Source of the DNA: Nothophaeocryptopus gaeumannii
Taxonomy: Eukaryota; Ascomycota; Dothideomycetes; Mycosphaerellales; Mycosphaerellaceae
DNA: 64,000 nucleotides
Direction: 5' to 3'
Assembly: GCA_031771865.1 (NCBI GenBank)
Contig: JASISA010000042.1
Span: forward strand, 799,501-863,500
The notes under the pieces: generated by a model
What the model saw: the letters and a program-made list of their open reading frames with translations, nothing else
What the model was told of the DNA's origin: nothing
Databases searched by the model: none
Shown: positions 41,591 through 50,215 of the stretch, piece by piece
How the letters are laid out: each line of letters starts with the position of its first letter
Numbering within the stretch: the first letter of the stretch is position 1
Translations under genes and position numbers: made by a program

Positions 41591-42119
41591 ATGCAGCCGA
41601 CGATCAACATCACTGTCACTGTAGCAGTGCCGCTCGAAGCACTTGCTGCGATACAGCAAGTCCATGGAACAGAAGCTGAGGAAGCTCAAGAAGCTCAAGA
41701 AGCCGAAGAAATGATCGGAACAGCCACCTATGAGGCTATCACTGACGCCATCAAAGCCCTGCCAGAAGAGATCGCTCGAAAGCCATCTTCGTCAGAGGCG
41801 ACATCGAAAAAACCTAGCAAGAATCTGAAGCATCGACGGCAATGCAAGGGAGGCTGATCCTACCAAGAACAGAACTCTTTTTTTGAAGCCTCCTACTTCT
41901 CTGGAAGACCTGATGCAAATGGTGGAAGGTTTCGAGAGTATTGCGGTCAAGCACCAACGCCTTCTCTTTGAGGGCCGTACTGTCTGCAGTGATGATGTTG
42001 ATGATCGGCGTAAGTGGACCCTTCGAATGGTAAGTCCTAAGATTGATGTTATGTGAACTGGTTGGCTGATGGCGCTTGCAGTGAGGGATTACAGACAAAC
42101 AGAAGATGGTCACAGTGGT
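41591..42119 (+). pseudogene. UBL unit 1, broken ubiquitin-like gene
   Basis: ATG 41591 opens MQPTINITVTVAVPLEALAAIQ and an Ala/Glu-rich stretch, clearly related to the start of UBL unit 2 (MSIRINVTVAVDLPLETAATIQ). At 41782 the ubiquitin-like strand AIFVRGDIEKT is encoded in another frame (gcc begins at the third base of a codon), then runs into TAG. A later part, SLEDLMQMVEGFESIAVKHQRLLFEGRTV (about 41898-41990), has the ubiquitin helix and the HQRLLFEG strand equivalent to DQQRLIFAG, again in a frame that does not join simply. GTAAGT donors occur at about 42009 and 42030. At least two frame breaks make a pseudogene likely. Ubiquitin-like proteins act as tags or as interaction domains; the specific role is unknown. 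Confidence 0.55.
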
Positions 42120-42449
42120 GAAGAGGATCTTGTAGGCTCGGAGTGGAGGCTGAGGAGAGATAATGGGTGTGAACATTGAATGACGATGCTGTGCTCGCTC
42201 ATAGGAAGAGAGTAGAACATTCAGCAGATGCTTGTGCTTCTTTGGTTGCTATCACATGTAGATGCATCGTATGCTTCATGTGCTTCACCGGTCAGGGTCT
42301 AAACGTCCAGGCATAGTCCTACTACTAGCGCTGTATATTTGTTACCACTACTTCTTCCTTGCAACGACAAGCATCCACCGACGCCAACGAGTACACACTC
42401 AACTTTACAGTGCACCCATCAACCATATCTCAACACCACCTCGGCCAAG

Positions 42450-42842
42450 ATGTCCATCCGCATCAACGTCACGGTCGCGGTCGACCTTCCGCTCGAGACG
42501 GCTGCTACGATCCAGAACACCGGGAACATGCAGGCCGGTAAAGCGCTTGATGAGGTGTACCATTCCGCCAGGCAGGCTGTCGTCGACTCTGTGCAGGCCT
42601 TGCCATACAAGATTGAGCCAAAGCACTTCCACGTCATCGTTCGCGACATGGCAGGTCAGGAGTATCGGATTCTAGTCCGCCCTACCGATACGGTTGGCGC
42701 CATCGCCCGTGGCTACAGAGACCTAGAGGGTGTTCCACTGGACCAGCAGCGCCTGATCTACGCCGTTCGCAGGCTCGGGACTGGTTTTGTCCGGAGGAGG
42801 ATGAAGAAGACGATCAGGGCTATCCTTCTCTCCGAGATGTGA
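42450..42842 (+). CDS. UBL unit 2, intact ubiquitin-like domain protein
   Basis: 130 residues from ATG 42450. The first 55 residues are family-specific (MSIRINVTVAVDLPLETAAT...SVQALPYKI). From about residue 58 the protein follows the ubiquitin fold: KHFHVIVRDMAGQEYRILV as the first hairpin, PTDTVGAIARGYRDLEGVP as the helix, DQQRLIYAVRRLG matching ubiquitin DQQRLIFAGKQL, and TIRAILLSEM as the last strand. There is no C-terminal Gly-Gly, so conjugation like ubiquitin is not expected unless further exons exist. GTGAGT at 42839 is a consensus donor overlapping the stop, so splicing to a downstream exon cannot be excluded. It is the only complete member of the array. Confidence 0.7.
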   Translation: MSIRINVTVAVDLPLETAATIQNTGNMQAGKALDEVYHSARQAVVDSVQALPYKIEPKHFHVIVRDMAGQEYRILVRPTDTVGAIARGYRDLEGVPLDQQRLIYAVRRLGTGFVRRRMKKTIRAILLSEM

Positions 42843-43428
42843 GTGTTTCCGCTGTTTCTGAGGTACCGTCGCTGATCCATGTTAAAGCTAGGTATCAGTC
42901 AAGGTTCGGTCATCGGTGTCGTGCTTCGACTGAGGGGGTCTTGAGTCAAGACGGCGAAATAAGGCATGAGCTTGGAGAAGCGAGGTAGAGGCGAGTGGCT
43001 CTGAGCAGATGGTACTACATCAGCGAAGTATGATTGCTCTGCTTAACCACCCAAACATATTCAAGGGCTGAGAGCGACCAAAAAGTTGCGGATTAGAGCG
43101 GGCGACCGGACTTGCCTTGATCTTCAGTTGGGTTTGAGGCATACAAACAAGACATTCAAGAGGCCTTGACATATTCAGAAATTCAAAAGTTTCCATATGC
43201 GTACTTTCATGTTTCTCGTACGAGATAAGCACGTGCGAGCATGTGATGGAGCAGGAGCATTCACATGCCCATTGCCAAGCGTCCGTGCGCCGAGCCCCGA
43301 CAAATTGCTCACTTACTCTTCGTACCTTCTGCACTTGATAGTCAACCTGACACAACACACACACCACAACAAACAGTAAGCTGCCCCCATCTTATTGAAT
43401 CTGAGCCGTGGCACTAACACACACCTCA
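42843..43428. other. region between UBL units 2 and 3
   Basis: No coding frame convincing on its own. A well-formed intron (GTAAGC at about 43378, CACTAAC branch, CCTCAG at 43429) ends right before the UBL 3 remnant, so a first exon of UBL 3 should lie in this interval, but no in-phase ATG was found. Confidence 0.4.
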
Positions 43429-43429
43429 G

Positions 43430-43601
43430 GTCGTCGTGGCCATTCAGCGCGGAGAGTCTGTATTCGGTCTGACTCGCCACATTCGTATCAGCGAGAGCGC
43501 CGCCGACGAAGTTGTGGTCAAGGCGGCCGTCACCGCACGACCGAAAAGAGATCTCGCAGATGCTCCAGCAGCAGTCAAGAGAGAAATCGTGATGCGCCAT
43601 T
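43430..43601 (+). pseudogene. UBL unit 3, 5' part, cut by a copia element
   Basis: After the acceptor CCTCAG the frame VVVAIQRGESVFGLTRHIRIS continues to VKREIVMRH and stops being meaningful where the LTR begins at 43602. The sequence resumes after the element (46656 onward) with FAIFVRGLDNRSLTFHV. The last five bases (CCATT) are duplicated on the far side of the element. Even with the element removed, the upstream frame would lead into a stop, as one base seems to be missing at the same place as in UBL unit 1. Confidence 0.5.
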
Positions 43602-43742
43602 TGTTGGAAGTGGTGCACGTGACAGAGCTAGTGTGATCAGGTATAAGACTAGATCCACTGCAGTGCTAGAACCTAGTCACCTACAATAACATCAACCTAC
43701 AACAACAACACAAACCTATATGTTTATATACCTTTTTTAGTA
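43602..43742 (+). repeat. 5' LTR of the copia element
   Basis: 141 bp beginning TGTTGG. It ends TAGTA where the 3' copy has CAGCA. All four differences from the 3' LTR lie in its last 30 bp and are C-to-T. Confidence 0.88.
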
Positions 43743-43890
43743 GGTTATAAGCCCGGATATTGCTCTTCCGTATTACTAAATAATAATTCTATATTATTAA
43801 GAACTCTACCTATATCCTTATAAGCTATAACTAACGAAGAAACAGTTAATATTATCCCGTTGTTAATAGAACCTCTTTATAGGATATAAG

Positions 43891-44517
43891 TATTACGGGC
43901 TAGATGTCACGGGCCGGAGTCGGGAAGTAGGTTGCTAATCACAAACGGTACAGGGAGCTACGGACAGGTTGGATAGACACTGTATTAACCATATAGGTCA
44001 ATCCTATTGACAGGACGTAGCGCAAAGAGTCGAAGACCGGATCTTTGCGCGTCGAGAAGAAACTCTTCTCCGGGTCTTGGCAGAGTCACGTGGCTCTGTC
44101 ACATGATGCTAGTCGAGCCCCGAGGCTCGGCCGAAGTTCATCCGGATGCTTCAAGCATCCAAACCACGTGCATCCAGGTGTTCAGGTGTCACCGGGCCAC
44201 GCCCGTGACACTAGAGTCGGGAAGTAGGTTACTAATTACAAACGGTATAGGGAGCTACGGATAGGTTGGATAGATACTATATTAACTATATAGGTTAATC
44301 CTATTAATAGGATATAGCGCAAAGAGTCGAAGACCGGATCTTTGCGCGTCGAGAAGAAACTCTTCTCCGGGTCTTAGTAGAGTTACGTAGCTCTGTTACA
44401 TGATGCTAGTCGAGCCCCGAGGCTCGGCCGAAGTTCATCCGGATACTTAGTATACTACTAAGTATCTAAACTACGTGCATCTAGGTGTTTAGGATTACCG
44501 GGCTACGCCTATAATAA
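43891..44517 (+). mobile_element. Older solo LTR (RIP-altered) split by a younger copy of the same family
   Basis: The outer part (43891-43904 and 44216-44517) is an AT-shifted version of the inner LTR, starting TATTACGGGC and ending CCTATAATA where the younger copy has TGTCACGGGC and CCCGTGACA. Flanks ATAAG (43886-43890 and 44518-44522) form an exact 5-bp duplication. It lies within the copia interior. Confidence 0.8.
43905..44210 (+). mobile_element. Younger solo LTR nested in the older LTR
   Basis: 306 bp, TGTCACGGGC to GCCCGTGACA with complementary ends, flanked by CTAGA (43900-43904 and 44211-44215). It is much less AT-shifted than the surrounding older copy, with which it aligns along its whole length. 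Confidence 0.85.
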
Positions 44518-44748
44518 TAAGGCTCTATTCGCTATTAGCGCTGCACTAGACTACGAGATCGAATAAATGGATATTAGTACTACTTTCCTCTATAGTAAAG
44601 TTAAGGAAACGGTATATGTCGAATAGCTATATAGCTACGAAGAAGGCGGCTAGGATATAGTATGTAAGTTAGATAGAGCTCTCTATAGTCTTAAATAGTT
44701 ACTACGTATTTAGTATAAGACGCTCTTAGTCTTCCTATCGAAGGTTGG

Positions 44749-45096
44749 TGTTACGGACCGTCTCCTCTGTCACGTGGATAGGCCTAGGAAGTGTCGAACC
44801 CCGGAATGTCTCTTTGGTAACAGAGTCTTGAGAAGTGTAACCTTTACTCAAGAGAGTAGTATTGAGAGATTGAGTTGAGCACGAAGCTCCTATCTACCTT
44901 AGTAGAGAACGTGATCTATATACACACAGGAGATTCGTGCGCTCTCCTTGCTTTCTCTGCCTCCCGTGCTTCCGGTGGAAGCACTGCGAGCGACGAGAGT
45001 ACTGCGAGCGAGCTGCAGCGGAACCTCCCGAGGCTGAACTGCAGATCCGCGCTCAGACTGGTTGGCTGCCATCGCCTCTCGGTTCCATCCGTAACA
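44749..45096 (+). mobile_element. Solo LTR interrupting the copia reverse transcriptase
   Basis: 348 bp, TGTTACGGAC to ATCCGTAACA, flanked by GTTGG (44744-44748 and 45097-45101). The copia reading resumes on the far side, which confirms insertion into the reverse transcriptase region. It is GC-balanced unlike its host. Confidence 0.85.
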
Positions 45097-45228
45097 GTTG
45101 GATACTCCCTATTAGACTTAGACCTTAGCGTGTTCTACAACGGATAGACATATACCTACCTAGCGGTATACGTTAACGATCTTCTTATTATTAGACTAAA
45201 TAAGGATAGTATTACTAAACTAAAGGCG

Positions 45229-45585
45229 TGTTACGGATCGAACCGAGAGAAGCCACAACCAACCAATCCATGCGGCGCGGGTGCGCGCCAAGGGCGGCAA
45301 TACCCGCTGCAAGGTGCTCTCATGCTGCCGAGTGCTCTCACGCTCTCAGATGAGAGCAGGAGGATTCATGAGAGCATGAGAGCCACACGCTCTCTCTGAG
45401 GAACCTCTAGGTATATAGTCTCGATGGTTGACTAGCAATCATCGTGTTCAACTCATGTTACAATCTCACTGATTGGAATAAGCCAAGACTTCCTTCACTT
45501 CGTTCCACTTGCCGACGCATTCTCCAAAGAAGCCATTCCACGTGATTAAGCGAGTCACCTGACAAGCGAGATACCGTGCGTAACA
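45229..45585 (+). mobile_element. Second solo LTR interrupting the copia reverse transcriptase
   Basis: 357 bp, TGTTACGGAT to GTGCGTAACA, flanked by AGGCG (45224-45228 and 45586-45590). The ends resemble the solo LTR at 44749, but the interior does not obviously align, so it is probably a different family with the same kind of termini. Confidence 0.82.
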
Positions 45586-46493
45586 AGGCGGCTCTAAGTA
45601 AGGAGTTTAAGATAACCGATCTAGGGCCCTATAAGTTCTTCCTTGGAATGGAGCTAAGGCGTAATCGAGTGAATCGAATTATCTACCTTAATTGGAGAGC
45701 TTACCTAAAAGAGATCCTAGTTAAGCTGAACCTTTGGAACGATATAAAGACTAACGGGGTACTAATAACCACTAAGTTAGAGCCTGGACCTAAAGGCCAT
45801 ACTGCACCTAAGGACTTCAAACTAAAGTATTAGTTAACTGTTGGATCACTTATGTACGCTATGCTTGGCACAAGGCCAGACATTGCCTACGCCGTATCAG
45901 CCATTAGTCGCTATTCATCCAATCCTCACGACTCGCATTGGCAAGCGGTTATTCGTATACTTCGGTACCTTAGGGGATCTATCGACTACGAGCTAGTCTT
46001 CAGCGGATCACTCACCCCCTTGATCGGTTACAGCGACAGTAATTGGGGCGGAGACAACTCAACTCGACGGTCAACGTTAGGCTTTATCTTCAACCTTGGC
46101 AGCGGGGCCATTACATGGCAATCCAAGAGACAACTAACGGTGGCTCTATCAACCTGCGAGGCAGAGCTAATCGGACAAACACAAGCTACTAAGGAAGCAA
46201 TCTGGCTGAGAAACCTCCTAAGGGAGCTGGGCTAAGAACAAGTGAATGCAACTGTCATCTTCGGTAATAACCAAGGAGCGATCGCCCTATCAAAGAATCC
46301 CCATGGCTACTATGGAAGGTCAAAACATATTGACATTCAGCACAAGTTCGTGACGGAAAAGGTATCTAATGGCACGATTGATGTACAGTGGACTGATACT
46401 AGTCAAATGGTGGTAGATGGGCTTACTAAATCATTGTCAAAGGAATCATTTACTCGCTTTAGGCGACTGCTTGGACTTCAGCCAAGGGACTAG
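45586..46493 (+). pseudogene. copia reverse transcriptase / RNase H remnant
   Basis: One frame with two stops: ITDLGPYKFFLGMEL (reverse transcriptase end), then TAG in place of a probable Gln, LMYAMLGTRPDIAYAV, SDSNWGGDNSTRRST, CEAELIGQTQATKEA (RNase H), then TAA, then HIDIQHKFVTEKV and VDGLTKSL. The motif order is that of Ty1/copia Pol C-termini. Part of the element at 43602-46655. Confidence 0.85.
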
Positions 46494-46514
46494 CGCTGCT
46501 ACGAGCAAGGCGGC

Positions 46515-46655
46515 TGTTGGAAGTGGTGCACGTGACAGAGCTAGTGTGATCAGGTATAAGACTAGATCCACTGCAGTGCTAGAACCTAGTCACCTACAAT
46601 AACATCAACCTACAACAACAACACAAACCTACATGTTCATATACCTTTTTCAGCA
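46515..46655 (+). repeat. 3' LTR of the copia element
   Basis: 141 bp, TGTTGGAAGT to CTTTTTCAGCA, followed by the duplicated CCATT. It keeps C at the four sites where the 5' LTR has T. Confidence 0.88.
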
Positions 46656-46958
46656 CCATTTGCCATCTTCGTGAGAGGCCTCGACAACCGGAGCTTGACC
46701 TTTCATGTCCGAGGTACCACCACGCTTGCTGAACTGGTCGAAGAGGTGGAAGAGAGGCACGGCATCCCGGATAGAGCGGCAGCGCTTTGTGTACCGTGGC
46801 AAGTTTCTACCATCAGGGTGCGACATCGTGGCGAAGACAACCTTCGCTGCATTAAGCATATCGTATACCGGAAGCTTGAGCACATAATACAGACGTCCTG
46901 TACAGCTCAACATTTCCCCAAACAGCACCCTCATTCTCGTCCTCCGCCGGGATCCTAG
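46656..46958 (+). pseudogene. UBL unit 3, 3' part
   Basis: In the frame starting at 46656 the sequence reads FAIFVRGLDNRSLTFHV, then TTTLAELVEEVEERHGIPD, a ubiquitin first hairpin and helix (compare LEGVPLDQQ in UBL 2), then ALCVPWQVS near the place of the QQRLIFAG strand. It then drifts into unlikely sequence and stops at 46958. The copia element separates this from its 5' part. Confidence 0.55.
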
Positions 46959-46989
46959 GAAGGATCTGTCTCTAGCACAGCAGGCTCTC

Positions 46990-47470
46990 AAAGACCACAG
47001 GAATCAAAAGAAGAAAGATGACCAGAGCAAGCTCAAAGTCGCGATCAAGGGCTGATCCGGCCAAACACACAACTACAGCATGCCTCAAAATGCCCTTGCC
47101 TCAGAGCTCGCTGCTCAGATCACCAACAAGCAGCAGAGCAGATCCCAGTCGAGGAACAGGTGTTGTTCCATGCCAGCAAGCCGCTTTTCGACAAGAAACT
47201 TGGCTACAACTTCCCTCTAACTTCAGTAAGTTGATGATCGAGCCCATCTATGTAACCACACTCTGACTTCTCCCCCAGAATGGCATCGAGAACGGCACCC
47301 TCGCGTGGCTCGCCTTCTTCTCGCGCAACAACTCCCAAAATGCCAACAACCTCCAGCCAAATAAGACTGCCACCAGCCACTTGGAGCCAGCAAACTCCGT
47401 TCTCGCTGAGGATCCATACCATCGCCCAGTACCAGACCATCAAGACAATTACGATCGACTACCTCGATCC
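46990..47470 (+). pseudogene. UBL unit 4, with in-frame stop and frameshift
   Basis: KLKVAIKG is followed by TGA (47055-47057) and, in the same frame, SGQTHNYSMPQNALASELAAQI, a ubiquitin hairpin and helix. CGA-to-TGA would explain the stop. Around 47130-47140 a one-base shift leads to QIPVEEQVLFHASKPLFDKKL, the counterpart of IPPDQQRLIFAGKQLEDG. An intron follows (GTAAGT at about 47230 to CCCCCAG at 47279) and the next exon starts NGIENGTLAWLAFF, like the last ubiquitin strand. The fold is readable through two breaks, so the gene is probably dead. Confidence 0.5.
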
Positions 47471-47639
47471 GAATGACGACATGCTCAGCTTCGCCAGCAA
47501 AATTGGGAAGTGCCTCCGCGCGCAGAACATCTTTAGCATGCGCCCCACACTCAAGGGAAAAGCCATCTTCGGTCCGGGAAGCGGTAACCTAATTAAGTCA
47601 CTTCGAGAGGTTGGTGTCGGTCTTCATGCGGAGATCTGA
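47400..47639 (+). pseudogene. UBL unit 5, 3'-terminal ubiquitin-like segment
   Basis: In another frame than the end of unit 4: IKTITIDYLDPNDDMLSFASKI resembles a ubiquitin first hairpin and helix, and KGKAIFGPGSGNLIKSLREVGVGLHAEI its last strands. It ends at TGA 47637-47639. It directly follows unit 4, which suggests that units 3-5 once belonged to one poly-UBL reading frame. Confidence 0.4.
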
Positions 47640-47860
47640 GTTGTACATAATCCGCTCGCTGGTAGTGAAGTCTAGGAACGGAGGGGTCATCGAATTCCTT
47701 CAATGCTCCGTTAGCTGAGGACGATTCCGTTGCTGATCGCGGGCACAGATTAGGTGCAATAGACGCTGAAAAGGAACCTAATTGCAAACAGGGCGTCCAC
47801 CACAAAGGTTCGTAGCCGCTTATAGCAACGCACCTTGAAAATCTATATGTCAATGCCCAT

Positions 47861-49583
47861 CTACAACTTCGCCTTCGCCCCATTCTTGGCAACCTCCCCC
47901 TGATATTTAACCTTCAACAACCTCCTCAAAATCTTCCCACTAACACTCTTCGGAATCTCCTCCGTAAACTTCACCCCACCCCTCAACTTCTTATGATTCG
48001 CCACCTTTTTGTGCAACCACTCCACAATCTCCCTTTCCAACGCCGGACTCGCCTCAATCCCTTTCTTAGGCACCACGTACGCCAACGGAACCTCCGTAGC
48101 AAGATCGTCTCGATGTACACCGAGAACAGCCACGTCGGCAATCTTCTCGTGGGACACCAGGTAGCCCTCGAGTTCGGCAGGTGGGACTTGGAAACCTTTG
48201 TATTTGATGAGTTCTTTGATGCGGTCTGTGATGTAGAAGTTTCCGTCTTTATCTTGGTAGCCGACGTCGCCGGTTTTGAAGTATCCGTCGGCGGTGAGAG
48301 CGTTCTTGGTGCCTTCAGAATTGTTCAAGTAGCCTTTGAAGATGTTGGGGCCTTTGAGCCAGAGTTCGCCGACTTCGCCTTGGGGGAGTTCTTTCTCTTC
48401 GGGTGACATGTACTTGGCTGTGATGTTTGGGAGGAGGATGCCGACGCTGCCGATTGTGGTTTGCCATGATTCCCAGGGTTGGGTATGCGTGGTAGGAGAT
48501 GTTTCTGAGAGGCCGTATCCTTGCTTGATTGGGACCTTGATGCGCTGGTATGTTGCTTCCACGAGTTCGCGAGTGAGAGGTGCTGCACCAGAGTTCAGCA
48601 TTCTGAGAGATGAGAGGTTGTACTTGTCGATGACAGGATGTTTCGTTAGCAGGAGCACGACCGGAGGTACCACATAGGCCATGGTAATCTTATGATCTTG
48701 CACAATGCGGCAGAAGGCTTCGATGTCGAAGTTCGGCAACACGACGCATTTGAAGCCTCTGAACAAGCTTTGATGAATCAAGCAGGTCAGGCCGTAGATG
48801 TGGAAGAACGGCAAGAAAGCGAGAATTGCGTCTCCTTCGGGCCTGCCCTCTGCTGGTTTCCAGGACAGCGGTGATTCGCCTGCAGTGAGTTGGCTGACAT
48901 TCGAGACGATATTTTTGTGACTGAGCATGACACCTTTGGGCAATCCAGTAGTCCCTGAACTGTACACCAAGAACGCAAGATCTTCGTCTGGGTTGATCTT
49001 TGCTCTACGGTATCTCTGCGTGCCGGAGATATTTCTGACGGATGTAAAATGCTTCACAGCACCACTTGCATGCCTCGCATCTCCAATCAATGCAATGCGA
49101 TCTTCCGGTATGCCAACCTTCTTTGCCGCTGCTATCGCCTGGTCCAGTTGTGGAAGCTGCGTGATCAAAGCCTTCGCTCCACTATCCGTCAGTTGGTATG
49201 CGAGCTCTTCCACTGTGTAGCCAGGGTTTGCAGGCGACACAATGCCTCCTGCCCAATGCGTTCCCCATGTCACTGCCGGCGTATCTATGCAGTTGGGAGT
49301 GTACAGAGCCAGCACATCACCCTTCTGCCAATCCCATAGCCCTTTCAATCCCTTGCCGAAATCGATTGCAGTGCTCTTGACCTGGGCGAAAGTGTATGAG
49401 CGGTTCGTGGCTGGATCTACGTAGATGACTGGTATTCTTTAGCATCAATCTGTCTGCTGCCTTCTTGTTTGAGTAGAACATACCCTTATCGTCCGGAAAA
49501 TCTCGATCTTTCCTCTCGAAGAGAAAGTCCCACAGACCGACATCAGGGATATTGACGTGAGGATATGGAGATTGGGAGGGCAT
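47861..49583 (-). CDS. Peroxisomal 4-coumarate-CoA ligase-like acyl-CoA synthetase (two exons)
   Basis: Exons (minus) 49484-49583 and 47861-49428 are joined across a 55-bp intron (GTATGT to ACCAG, phase 1) to give 555 residues. It is an ANL-superfamily adenylating enzyme that activates a carboxylic acid with ATP and links it to CoA. Seen: AMP-binding P-loop VYSSGTTGLPKGV (about 188-200), GYGLSETSP (about 335), YFKTGDVGYQDKDG, ITDRIKELIKYKGFQV (hinge) and the catalytic Lys near the end in KSVSGKILRR. The C-terminus is A-K-L, a standard peroxisomal targeting signal 1, so it should act in peroxisomes, for example on fatty or phenylpropanoid-like acids. An upstream TTG extends the frame; MPSQSPYPHV is the first ATG. 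It converges with the UBL array end. Confidence 0.92.
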
Positions 49584-50215
49584 TGCGGAGACCGGGCTTG
49601 GGAAGATCAATCGCTTGAGCCAGAGGGGAAGCTGGAGGTTGAGAAGTTGTGTGGGAAAGGTGCACTGCGCTGCATATAGGCGATTGAGCGGCTATGCCGG
49701 CACTGCGCGATTGCCTGGCCTAGATTGTGCGTGCCTGGCAGTAGCTCTAGTATCGCCGTACTACTAGTCAGTGTGGCAAGCGCGAAATGGCCGAGGCACG
49801 TCTCCCGCTGTCTGTTGTCGTTTCTCTCCGCGCTCTCCACGACGCTAGGTAATGTGAGCCGAACACTCCACTCCGATCAATTTCTCCCTGTTTGCTTTCT
49901 TCGATCGCATTCTGGCTCACTCCACACATACGGCAAGCCGACTATGCCCATCAAGTCCCGAGCGTTGTGCGGCCCTATGTGTGTGTAGGAGAAAGGAACC
50001 TTGATCTCACGGCTCACAATCAATCCGGTCAATCATCATGCACTTGGCAGTGGAGATCTCCACGTGGAGCAAAGTGGATCCGTCCGAAGATGCGAGGATC
50101 CGATCCAGTTACTTGCCGACATCCGGATAACAAACGACGGCGATAACTCGTCCGAGTGCTCCATCGCAGAGCCTCATGTCCGCCTGGACGGCATGCGAGC
50201 TTCTGCACACCCATC
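49584..50215. other. upstream region of two divergent genes
   Basis: Between the 4CL-like gene (minus) and ATP11 (plus). No other coding sequence is supported. Confidence 0.45.

Larger units (their letters stand above)
43602..46655 (+). mobile_element. Ty1/copia LTR retrotransposon, degenerate, with nested LTR insertions
   Basis: Two 141-bp LTRs (43602-43742 and 46515-46655) begin TGTTGGAAGT and end in CA, or TA in the left copy. CCATT flanks both sides (43597-43601 and 46656-46660) as an exact 5-bp target-site duplication. The LTRs differ at four sites, all T in the left copy where the right has C, as RIP would give. The interior contains copia reverse transcriptase and RNase H pieces: ALDYEIE near 44545, LAVYVNDLLII in the YVDD place near 45160, and the RNase H blocks SDSNWGGD, CEAEL and KHIDIQHKFV. 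Stops sit where Gln is usual (CAG or CAA to TAG or TAA). No gag, protease or integrase was recognised, so the copy is deleted and non-autonomous. It is inserted into UBL unit 3. Confidence 0.88.
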
